A DNA stretch of 5,774 bases, taken from positions 1 to 5,774 of the forward strand of contig JANDWE010000115.1 of assembly GCA_024330325.1 (NCBI GenBank), read 5' to 3'. The notes under the pieces are model-generated. The model was not told the DNA's origin, did not search any database, and saw nothing but the letters and a program-made list of their open reading frames with translations. The translations under genes were made by a program, and so were the position numbers. Origin of the DNA: Candidatus Nanosynbacter colneyensis (GTDB lineage: Bacteria > Patescibacteriota > Saccharimonadia > Saccharimonadales > Saccharimonadaceae). Positions within the stretch are counted from its first letter, which is position 1. Every line of letters starts with the position of its first letter. Shown in pieces: positions 1 to 4,100 of this stretch.

Positions 1-390
1 ATACAGCACGACTATTTGACCCTGAATAATGTCGTTATTGCTGCTGCGATTTTAATTGCCATGAGTTGGGCTTGGGGATCCATTGAATCAATGCAAAAAA
101 ACTACGAATTGCAACGCTCTATTGATAACAAACGCCAGCAAGTGGAAATAGAAAAATTGCAAGTCGCCTTGCTGGAATACGAATCGAAATATTATCAAAG
201 CGAAGAGTATCAAGAATTGACTATTAGACAGCGCACAGGAAAAGGTTTACCAGGAGAAAAACAGCTCATCACCCAATCTTTCGAAAGTGCCACGCCTGCC
301 CAAAAACTTGCGTCGAGCGCGAAGCGAACGGATAGCAACTTTCAGCAATGGATGAACTTTCTATTTGGAGGAAACAGTCATAAACACTAA
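1..390 (+). CDS. FtsB/DivIC-like septum-formation protein, 5' partial
   Basis: The reading frame is open from the first base of the window (IQHDYLTLNN...), so the gene very probably starts upstream; the TTG at 16 is only the first start-like codon inside the window. Visible architecture: one hydrophobic segment (VVIAAAILIAMSWAWG, about window codons 11-26), then a charged, coiled-coil-like helix with Q, E, K and L spacing (about codons 30-65), then a polar tail containing LPGEKQLI. This is the layout of FtsB/DivIC proteins, bitopic division proteins whose extracytoplasmic coiled coil pairs with FtsL and links to FtsQ. The call rests on topology and on remembered resemblance to Saccharibacteria homologues; another short coiled-coil membrane protein is possible. 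The gene ends 4 bases before the -35 element of the tRNA promoter. Confidence 0.65.
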   Translation: MQHDYLTLNNVVIAAAILIAMSWAWGSIESMQKNYELQRSIDNKRQQVEIEKLQVALLEYESKYYQSEEYQELTIRQRTGKGLPGEKQLITQSFESATPAQKLASSAKRTDSNFQQWMNFLFGGNSHKH

Positions 391-394
391 GGTG

Positions 395-423
395 TTGCAA
401 TTATTACGCTAAGCTGATATCAT
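395..423 (+). promoter_or_regulatory. Promoter of the initiator tRNA
   Basis: The -35 element TTGCAA (395-400) and -10 element TATCAT (418-423) are separated by exactly 17 bases. Transcription would start near 430, about 4 bases before the mature tRNA. The tRNA is therefore probably transcribed separately from the FtsB-like gene. Confidence 0.7.
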
Positions 424-433
424 AATTATGTAT

Positions 434-510
434 CGCGGGGTAGAGCAGCCTGGTAGCTCGTTTGGCTCATAACCAAAAGGTCGTAGGTTCAAATCCTACC
501 CCCGCCACCA
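434..510 (+). tRNA. Initiator tRNA-fMet (anticodon CAT)
   Basis: This is a 77-base cloverleaf. Acceptor strands are 434-440 and 500-506, the D arm GAGC/GCTC contains GG and an A11:U24 pair, the anticodon stem TTTGG/CCAAA encloses loop CTCATAA (anticodon 468-470), the T arm is GTAGG/CCTAC with loop TTCAAAT, and the 3' ACCA is encoded. Initiator identity is shown by the unpaired 1:72 position and the near-identity of the D arm to that of E. coli tRNA-fMet. Two details differ from E. coli: position 72 is C, giving C1/C72 instead of C1/A72, and the first of the three anticodon-stem G:C pairs (29:41) is U:A. It charges with methionine, is formylated, and starts translation in the ribosomal P site. 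Confidence 0.95.
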
Positions 511-515
511 AGAAA
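504..515 (+). repeat. 12-base direct repeat, copy 1 (possible attachment site)
   Basis: GCCACCAAGAAA covers the last 7 bases of tRNA-fMet plus 5 bases downstream. An exact copy lies at 2579-2590. A tRNA 3' end is a typical integration site and recombinase remains lie just beyond it, but the repeat is short and could be coincidence. Confidence 0.35.
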
Positions 516-523
516 GGTTTTTC

Positions 524-544
524 AGGCTCTGGAGAGCCTTTTTT
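524..544 (+). terminator. Rho-independent terminator after tRNA-fMet
   Basis: Six-base-pair stem AGGCTC/GAGCCT (524-529 and 534-539) with loop TGGA, running into six T (539-544). It ends the tRNA transcript 14 bases after the CCA. Confidence 0.85.
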
Positions 545-605
545 GGTTGGTAGCACTCTGTAAAATACACCGATTTCACTGGTTCTAAACCTATGGTTTT
601 TATAG

Positions 606-815
606 TCATATATCAACCTCTGTGGGGAATAATATGCTTTGGAGCCTTGTCCTAGCGCCCGGCGAAGCCAGTACCCATTGTCTATCTACATCTCGCATAA
701 TCTCAAGAGCAACATCAATATCGGTCTCTCGTATTGCTTGCTGACGCTCTAGGCGCTGTAGCTCGTCGGCTATCATTGCCTTATCGTCATCATACGCGCA
801 TTTATTAGATCTGTT
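606..815 (-). pseudogene. C-terminal remnant of a large serine recombinase
   Basis: This minus-strand frame is too short to count as an ordinary gene. It reads YDDDKAMIADELQRLERQ..., then a helical stretch DVALEIMRDVDRQWVLA, then SPGARTRLQSILFPTEVDI and TGA. The coiled-coil helix followed by a 'W..A.P..R..L...LFP' ending is what I recognise as the C-terminus of large serine recombinases (resolvase/invertase catalytic core plus recombinase and zinc-ribbon domains). The catalytic N-terminus is absent. The frame runs into a stop (816-818), while a neighbouring frame continues the likely protein upstream (SYDKTDLINAR, about 794-826), so one base seems to have been lost near 794-797. The remainder of 545-894 shows no intact gene. 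Identification is from memory of the family. Confidence 0.6.
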
Positions 816-838
816 TTATCATACGACAATCCAAGCGC

Positions 839-870
839 AAAAAGTAGCAGTACATAGCATGACTTACTTT
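839..870 (-). terminator. Weak terminator of the ADP-ribosylglycohydrolase operon
   Basis: On the minus strand AAAGTAAGTCAT, a GCT loop, then ATG-T-ACT-GC-TACTTT form a 12-base-pair stem with small bulges, followed by a run of five T. It lies 25 bases past the stop of the 137-residue gene. The stem is A/T-rich and bulged, so strength is uncertain. Confidence 0.4.
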
Positions 871-894
871 GACAAAAGATGATTCTAGGTTTTA

Positions 895-1308
895 TCACTC
901 AAGGCGAGATAACTCTGCTTCAAGCTTACGAGATTCTTCGTCAAGGTGAGCCTGAGCAGAGTCTTTATCGTCATAGAATTCTGATTTTGTTTCAGCATAA
1001 TTACCTAAGCCAAAGGTTTTATAATAGATAATTTGATATCGCTTATCATCTAGTTCCCACAGCTCAAGCGAAGTGTATAGGTCGTGCTTAATCACTCCAC
1101 CTAGTCCTAACTCATGCCGTAAATACCACTCACTAATCAGCGTTCCTTTGGGGATATTTGAGTGGTGGTTAGTTCCTTCTTTGGCGACTTTACCATTCTC
1201 AATAAGCGCCGCTAGGAATATTCCTCTTTCGCCTGGGTTAATATCCTTGTAGCTAAACTCTTTTGTGGCTAGTAGTTGCTGAGCGGTTCCTAATGTTGTT
1301 TTGTTCAT
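895..1308 (-). CDS. Unrecognised 137-residue protein, partner of the ADP-ribosylglycohydrolase
   Basis: I do not recognise the family. The protein is soluble, with no signal peptide or membrane segment. Its middle has beta-like stretches (GTLISEWYLRHELGLGG, SLELWELDDKRYQIIYYK) and its end is an acidic amphipathic helix (AQAHLDEESRKLEAELSRLE). There is no visible catalytic signature and no cysteine cluster. ATG at 1306-1308 is preceded by AGGAAAGAG (1318-1326), a fair Shine-Dalgarno sequence at 9-base spacing. The gene lies 26 bases downstream of the ADP-ribosylglycohydrolase with no promoter or terminator seen between them, so the two are probably cotranscribed. It could be a target, cofactor or toxin-like partner of that enzyme, or an unrelated element gene; the sequence does not decide. 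Confidence 0.75.
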   Translation of the reverse strand: MNKTTLGTAQQLLATKEFSYKDINPGERGIFLAALIENGKVAKEGTNHHSNIPKGTLISEWYLRHELGLGGVIKHDLYTSLELWELDDKRYQIIYYKTFGLGNYAETKSEFYDDKDSAQAHLDEESRKLEAELSRLE

Positions 1309-1334
1309 ATAGTCATTCTCTTTCCTAATTTGTA

Positions 1335-2297
1335 TTAAGTTACATCTTCCTCAAACCGTGTATACAGGACAGGGCAATCGTCCATTGCGGCTAGTTTATC
1401 TGCTAGTTCAATAATATCATTCCCTTGATAAACATCACGCCGCCATTCGTTCGGTATTGCATTAAGCCCATAGTATGCACCAGCTAATTGCCCATACACT
1501 GCCATGGTCGTATCAACGTCGCCACCTAGGCACATAACTGCCAACATTCCATCCTCAAATGTGTCATAATTCATAAAGCCCCATAAAGCTATCTGGAGGG
1601 TGTATACGACATAGCCTGGCTTGTTTTTGAGCTTATCCGTCTCGACTCTCTCTTTTAGCTTGTTCAGCAGCCGGTCGTAGTGTGCGCCGGTACTATACTT
1701 ACTAACATCTATAATATCTGTTTTGTCTTTTAGATGGATAGCGTTATGTAGTATGGCAGCAAATACTTCAGCAGCAGCTTCAGCCTCATAAGAGTAATGC
1801 GTTTCTCTAGCAGAGACTTGAGCAAGTCGTATCACGTCACGAACATCTCGTTTGCCGTAGGCAGCTATCACGACTGGTGCGAGACGCATTACAACGCCGT
1901 TGCCAGCACCATCGCTCCGATTCATCGTTTTGTGAACAATAGCGTAACCGCTAGCGTACATATCCAGCATGATGAGCGTCTGCATGCCGATACCCTCGCC
2001 ATAATCAAAATACGAGCGGTAGCCCTCTGATTGCCATTTGCAATACTTATCCATAACGTTCCAAGAATCATAGCCGCCACACTCTAGCAAGCTATCTGCT
2101 AAACATAATGCCATAGAAGTATCGTCTGTCCAGACACCACGAGGAAAGTGTGCTTCATCGTGCATATGACGTAATTCTTCTTTGCGAGCGACAATCTCAT
2201 CACTTGTGTGACCGTGTTCAATAGGAGCACCGAGGGCGTCGCCAATAGCTAAGCCGAGTAACATACCCTGGAGCTGTGCTTGAGAGTTTTTCTTCAT
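1335..2297 (-). CDS. ADP-ribosylglycohydrolase (DraG/ARH family)
   Basis: A 320-residue cytosolic enzyme of the family that removes ADP-ribose from modified proteins or small molecules using two Mg2+ or Mn2+ ions. Visible motifs in order: GLAIGDALGAPIE (15-27); WTDDTSM (56-62), whose T57, D58 and D59 are the N-terminal metal ligands; SDGAGNGVVMR (128-138), the substrate-binding glycine loop; and GGDVDT (258-263), whose D260, D262 and T263 complete the metal site. All canonical ligands are present and the length is normal, so it looks active. It heads a minus-strand operon with the 137-residue gene. No Shine-Dalgarno lies at usable distance from the ATG (AGGAG at 2319-2323 is 21 bases away); instead TATAAT sits 7 bases upstream, suggesting a leaderless mRNA. 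The substrate cannot be told; arginine-, serine- and nucleic-acid-linked ADP-ribose hydrolases share these motifs. Confidence 0.92.
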   Translation of the reverse strand: MKKNSQAQLQGMLLGLAIGDALGAPIEHGHTSDEIVARKEELRHMHDEAHFPRGVWTDDTSMALCLADSLLECGGYDSWNVMDKYCKWQSEGYRSYFDYGEGIGMQTLIMLDMYASGYAIVHKTMNRSDGAGNGVVMRLAPVVIAAYGKRDVRDVIRLAQVSARETHYSYEAEAAAEVFAAILHNAIHLKDKTDIIDVSKYSTGAHYDRLLNKLKERVETDKLKNKPGYVVYTLQIALWGFMNYDTFEDGMLAVMCLGGDVDTTMAVYGQLAGAYYGLNAIPNEWRRDVYQGNDIIELADKLAAMDDCPVLYTRFEEDVT

Positions 2298-2304
2298 TAT
2301 TTTG

Positions 2305-2310
2305 ATTATA
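2305..2310 (-). promoter_or_regulatory. -10 element of the ADP-ribosylglycohydrolase operon
   Basis: A perfect TATAAT on the minus strand lies 7 bases before the ATG, so RNA would start at or within 2 bases of the start codon. No good -35 is seen at 16-18 bases (TCGCTT at 2328-2333 is poor). The neighbouring TTGACG abuts the -10 and cannot serve as its -35. Confidence 0.45.
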
Positions 2311-2444
2311 TCGTCAATCTCCTAAATAAGCGACCTCAATTAGCTCTTTGTGGCAATCTTAGTCTAACCCAACCGCGACATTTAGTGCTGATTTATGAAT
2401 TTATCAGGCTGGATAACGTAAAAAGTAGTCAAGAGGATAATTTA

Positions 2445-2475
2445 TTGATATTAACACATTCTGTTACGATATACT
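2445..2475 (+). promoter_or_regulatory. Candidate promoter of the small RNA
   Basis: -35 TTGATA (2445-2450) and -10 TATACT (2470-2475) with a 19-base spacer, slightly long. The predicted start, 6-7 bases after the -10, falls on the GGTGG at 2481 that forms the 5' strand of the RNA's closing helix. Confidence 0.4.
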
Positions 2476-2480
2476 TTAAT

Positions 2481-2613
2481 GGTGGTTGGGTATCTTTATT
2501 GAAGGGGTGGTCGCCTCTATTAAGCGTCTCCAGCTCAGAATCTCGCTACAGATATGGTTCCAATGTAGATGCACTTGGGCCACCAAGAAAAATCCGTCTC
2601 AGGTGGCTTTTTC
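2481..2613 (+). ncRNA. Candidate structured small RNA, family not recognised
   Basis: About 133 bases in a gap with no convincing gene on either strand. Pairings found by eye: closing helix GGTGG (2481-2485) with CCACC (2580-2584); second helix GTATC (2490-2494) with GATGC (2568-2572), one G-U; inner hairpin AGGGG (2503-2507) with CCTCT (2514-2518) and loop TGGTCG; and a less certain hairpin TACA (2547-2550) with TGTA (2564-2567). The two nested long-range helices plus a predicted start exactly at the closing helix and a 3' terminator make a self-contained unit. The CCACC strand also pairs with GGTGGC of the terminator, so the closed form and the terminator compete, as in riboswitches and attenuators, yet no plus-strand gene follows until 4101. 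It lacks the conserved SRP RNA loop and the tmRNA T arm; the AGGGGTGGTCGCC stretch only loosely resembles a T-box. It may be a new RNA or a vestige. Confidence 0.4.
2579..2590 (+). repeat. 12-base direct repeat, copy 2 (possible attachment site)
   Basis: Exact copy of GCCACCAAGAAA found at the tRNA-fMet 3' end (504-515), same orientation, 2075 bases away. The GCCACC part is also the 5' arm of the terminator hairpin here, so its presence has an alternative explanation. Confidence 0.35.
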
Positions 2614-2616
2614 TTT
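2579..2616 (+). terminator. Plus-strand terminator after the small RNA
   Basis: Stem GCCACC (2579-2584) with GGTGGC (2602-2607), a 17-base loop, then TTTTTCTTT (2608-2616). The T run overlaps the stop codon of the oppositely oriented gene ending at 2615. With no annotated plus-strand gene before it, it implies a non-coding plus-strand transcript. Confidence 0.6.
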
Positions 2617-2941
2617 AATATTTACTACTATCACTAGCATACCGCCCACCATGACTACCAACTCTTACATGTGAACACTCTTTACCCGGTTCTATATACC
2701 TACAACAATCGCCGCAGAAAAATCCTTGCACAGACTTTTTGCCAACTTCTCTAGGTGAAGACACTCTCTTGATAAGATTGCCAATCTCTTTTGGGTCATC
2801 CACGGGAAGGCCCATTTTTCGCCTTGCATCATCATAAGAACATCCCATAGTATCAACAATATAATCGAGCTCGACTTCCTGTTCATGAGTTAAATCATAC
2901 TTCATATTAGCCTCAACTGACGGCCCTTCTTTTTGTGCCAT
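2615..2941 (-). CDS. Small zinc-ribbon-like protein, function unknown
   Basis: A 108-residue soluble protein I cannot name. Residues 14-60 look helical (KYDLTHEQEVELDYIVDTM, then DDARRKMGLPVDD). The C-terminal third holds C76-x2-C79-C80-x8-C89-x-H91, with H97 nearby, a likely single-zinc site. I start it at the ATG ending at 2941 and not at the in-frame ATG at 2959, because codons of the longer form (TGG TAT AAT) are the extended -10 promoter itself. With this start the mRNA would be leaderless. A second option is the internal ATG at codon 13, which has GAGG a few bases upstream. It is monocistronic: the upstream gene is closed by a strong terminator at 2984-3014. Confidence 0.75.
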   Translation of the reverse strand: MAQKEGPSVEANMKYDLTHEQEVELDYIVDTMGCSYDDARRKMGLPVDDPKEIGNLIKRVSSPREVGKKSVQGFFCGDCCRYIEPGKECSHVRVGSHGGRYASDSSKY

Positions 2942-2947
2942 AAGCAA

Positions 2948-2976
2948 ATTATACCACAATATCCATAAATAATCAA
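2948..2976 (-). promoter_or_regulatory. Extended -10 promoter of the zinc-ribbon-like gene
   Basis: -35 TTGATT (2971-2976), 17-base spacer, -10 TATAAT (2948-2953) preceded by TGG, i.e. an extended TGnTATAAT. Only 6 bases separate the -10 from ATG, putting the transcript start on or beside the start codon. Confidence 0.7.
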
Positions 2977-2983
2977 CCCCAAC

Positions 2984-3014
2984 AAAAAACTCCCCTGCTA
3001 TTTTGCAGAGGAGT
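2984..3014 (-). terminator. Strong rho-independent terminator of the 68-residue gene
   Basis: On the minus strand ACTCCTCTGC and GCAGGGGAGT form a ten-base-pair stem (one G-U) with a six-base loop AAAATA, then TTTTTT. It lies about 60 bases past the stop of the 68-residue gene and insulates the next minus-strand promoter. Confidence 0.92.
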
Positions 3015-3076
3015 TATGGCACCTGTTTGTTTGGTTCTACTATATCACCAAACACGCTTATGGTGCAAGCAAGGGA

Positions 3077-3283
3077 CTATTTTTTCTTAGAAATCGTCAA
3101 AAAGCCGTTGCGTGGGTTTTCTTTCACAATACGATCTTCTGGCAGATCACATGGTGTACCCTTTTCATTCTTCTCAACCTTAGCGAAGAAGTAAATAGTT
3201 TGAGTCTTGCCGCCGCGCAAAGTTACGTCAGTCTTATGCAAGTAATATGTGATGCCCTTTGAGTTGGTATGTTTATAAGCCAT
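3077..3283 (-). CDS. Conserved 68-residue protein (MAYKHTNSKG type)
   Basis: A small basic, soluble protein that starts MAYKHTNSKGITYYLHKTD and has a core TLRGGKTQTIYFF and an ending ENPRNGFLTISKKK. I recall close relatives as uncharacterised small proteins recurring in Saccharibacteria and other candidate-phylum genomes; no function is known to me. The alternating hydrophobic pattern suggests a small beta-rich fold. The start is well fixed by a perfect AGGAGG (3295-3300) 11 bases upstream. It is flanked by its own promoter and the best terminator in the window, so it is an independent, probably well-expressed unit. The lysine-rich tail and high basicity would suit nucleic-acid or ribosome contact, which is speculation. 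Confidence 0.88.
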   Translation of the reverse strand: MAYKHTNSKGITYYLHKTDVTLRGGKTQTIYFFAKVEKNEKGTPCDLPEDRIVKENPRNGFLTISKKK

Positions 3284-3315
3284 TTGGTTATATACCTCCT
3301 ATTAATGATATACCT

Positions 3316-3337
3316 ATATAGATTACTATCTCTATAT
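3316..3337. repeat. Inverted repeat at the 68-residue gene promoter
   Basis: Arms ATATAGA (3316-3322) and TCTATAT (3331-3337) around an 8-base spacer, overlapping the proposed -10 element. It could be an operator for a dimeric repressor, but A/T-rich arms of this length arise easily by chance. Confidence 0.25.
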
Positions 3338-3349
3338 CACCCCTGTCAA
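3320..3349 (-). promoter_or_regulatory. Promoter of the 68-residue gene
   Basis: Perfect -35 TTGACA (3344-3349) directly downstream of the membrane-protein stop codon, then an 18-base spacer and a mediocre -10 TAATCT (3320-3325). This gives a leader of about 30 bases carrying the AGGAGG. The exact -10 is uncertain. Confidence 0.5.
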
Positions 3350-3350
3350 G

Positions 3351-4016
3351 CTAAAAAAGCTTATTTCGTCGCCTAAGCATCAACTTTAACATCCCCAGAA
3401 CAACTAACCTCATCACGATAATCATGGCAATGAATATCGTCACTAGCAAAGACCACCCCGCATAATCAGCTGACCATATCGGCGAGACAAAGGTGTGATA
3501 ATACGGCTCGGTTGAAGGCGCTTCAAACTGCAAGTTAGTGGCTTTCGCGGCAGGATATTTCGCCCACTCCTCGTTAATACAATTGATATACCTTGGATCT
3601 GCCTGTGTCGTAAATCGGCCGTAACCGCCTTGCTGCGCCCTAGTATCACAGACAGCCCTAACTTTCGACACAGTATCATTGTTAGACTGATTTTTTATCT
3701 CCTCCTCGAACTCTTTCAGCTTCCGGTCATACATTTGTTTATACGTATGATCCAGTGCAATCTTCCCCGGATCAGCGTTCATATGCGTAGACACATAACG
3801 TTGTAAATCGTATAGTCGCTGCTGAAGATTGACCATATCTCCAGCCTTATCTGCATGCTCCACAGATTCTCGTCGCTCGACCATACCAACATTATTCAGC
3901 CTCAAAAAAGTTGCCGAAATAAAACCAGACATAATCAATAAAATAACCAACTGCCAAGTCTTAATCTGACTGAGTCGCTTAATTCTGAACTTGGTTTTTT
4001 TCTTATCTATAGCCAT
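3351..4016 (-). CDS. Two-TM membrane protein with extracytoplasmic domain, function unknown
   Basis: A 221-residue protein I cannot assign. The basic N-terminus (KKKTKFRIKR) suggests N-in. TM1 is about residues 21-38 (WQLVILLIMSGFISATFL). The following 150 or so residues are polar: a helical Q/L/K/E-rich stretch, then a section with two cysteines (VCDTRAQQ... and YINCINEEW), which may form a disulfide if this part is outside. TM2 is about 188-212 (SLLVTIFIAMIIVMRLVVLG), with a basic tail KLMLRRRNKLF inside. It resembles hypothetical surface-exposed proteins I associate with Saccharibacteria. ATG at 4014-4016 has GAGAAGGTGG just upstream, a good Shine-Dalgarno. It is transcribed alone from a divergent promoter facing murC. 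No terminator follows; the AAGCT/AGCTT palindrome at the stop lacks a T tract. Confidence 0.88.
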   Translation of the reverse strand: MAIDKKKTKFRIKRLSQIKTWQLVILLIMSGFISATFLRLNNVGMVERRESVEHADKAGDMVNLQQRLYDLQRYVSTHMNADPGKIALDHTYKQMYDRKLKEFEEEIKNQSNNDTVSKVRAVCDTRAQQGGYGRFTTQADPRYINCINEEWAKYPAAKATNLQFEAPSTEPYYHTFVSPIWSADYAGWSLLVTIFIAMIIVMRLVVLGMLKLMLRRRNKLF

Positions 4017-4039
4017 CCCACCACCTTCTCTATGGTTTT

Positions 4040-4068
4040 AGTATAGCAAATTATCCCAATGACGTGAA
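4040..4068 (-). promoter_or_regulatory. Promoter of the two-TM membrane protein
   Basis: -35 TTCACG (4063-4068), 17-base spacer, -10 TATACT (4040-4045) preceded by TGC, making an extended -10. Start near 4033 leaves a leader of about 17 bases with a Shine-Dalgarno, in contrast to the leaderless pattern of murC opposite. Confidence 0.65.
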
Positions 4069-4085
4069 TATTACTACCACTACGG

Positions 4086-4094
4086 TGGTATAAT
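4086..4094 (+). promoter_or_regulatory. Extended -10 promoter of murC
   Basis: TGGTATAAT, a consensus extended -10, ends 6 bases before the murC ATG. No convincing -35 is seen, as is common for extended -10 promoters. The transcript would begin at or next to the ATG, matching the absence of a Shine-Dalgarno at normal spacing. Confidence 0.65.
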
Positions 4095-4100
4095 ATTTGT

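Larger units (their letters stand above)
511..2590. mobile_element. Possible decayed integrative element next to tRNA-fMet
   Basis: The segment is bounded by the tRNA 3' end and the second copy of a 12-base direct repeat. It contains a broken serine recombinase C-terminus next to the tRNA, an ADP-ribosylglycohydrolase, an unknown gene and a candidate small RNA. Flanking genes are core functions (division, peptidoglycan), which makes this stretch stand out as accessory. Weak points: serine recombinases usually use short att cores not tied to tRNA repeats, and the repeat is only 12 bases. The boundaries are inference. Confidence 0.3.

Noticed and set aside
1797..2030. 77-codon plus-strand frame
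   Set aside because: It is fully antisense to the ADP-ribosylglycohydrolase, which has intact family motifs, and it has no ribosome binding site.
2540..2585. tRNA or tmRNA 3' end ending GGGCCACCA
   Set aside because: The GGTTCCAAT stretch does not have a pairing T stem at the right distance, and no 5' strand complementary to TTGGGCC exists upstream.
2503..2600. T-box riboswitch
   Set aside because: AGGGGTGGTCGCC resembles the T-box consensus only loosely, there is no specifier stem upstream within the predicted transcript, and no aminoacyl-tRNA synthetase or amino-acid gene follows on the plus strand.
2280..2618. 112-codon plus-strand frame and a nested 62-codon frame through the small RNA region
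   Set aside because: The start lies within the opposite gene, there is no Shine-Dalgarno, the translation is low-complexity and unlike the neighbours, and the segment is better explained by RNA structure and a terminator.
2692..2886. 64-codon minus-strand frame inside the zinc-ribbon-like gene
   Set aside because: It is an out-of-frame shadow of the 108-residue gene, which has the promoter and a conserved-looking cysteine cluster.
3003..3194. 63-codon plus-strand frame
   Set aside because: It is antisense to the 68-residue gene and crosses that gene's terminator arm; no start signals.
3351..3367. AAGCT/AGCTT hairpin at the stop of the membrane protein as a terminator
   Set aside because: The T run is in the loop and not after the stem; GACAGGGG follows, which is part of the next promoter.
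3443..3679. 78-codon minus-strand frame
   Set aside because: It is an out-of-frame shadow within the two-TM membrane protein.
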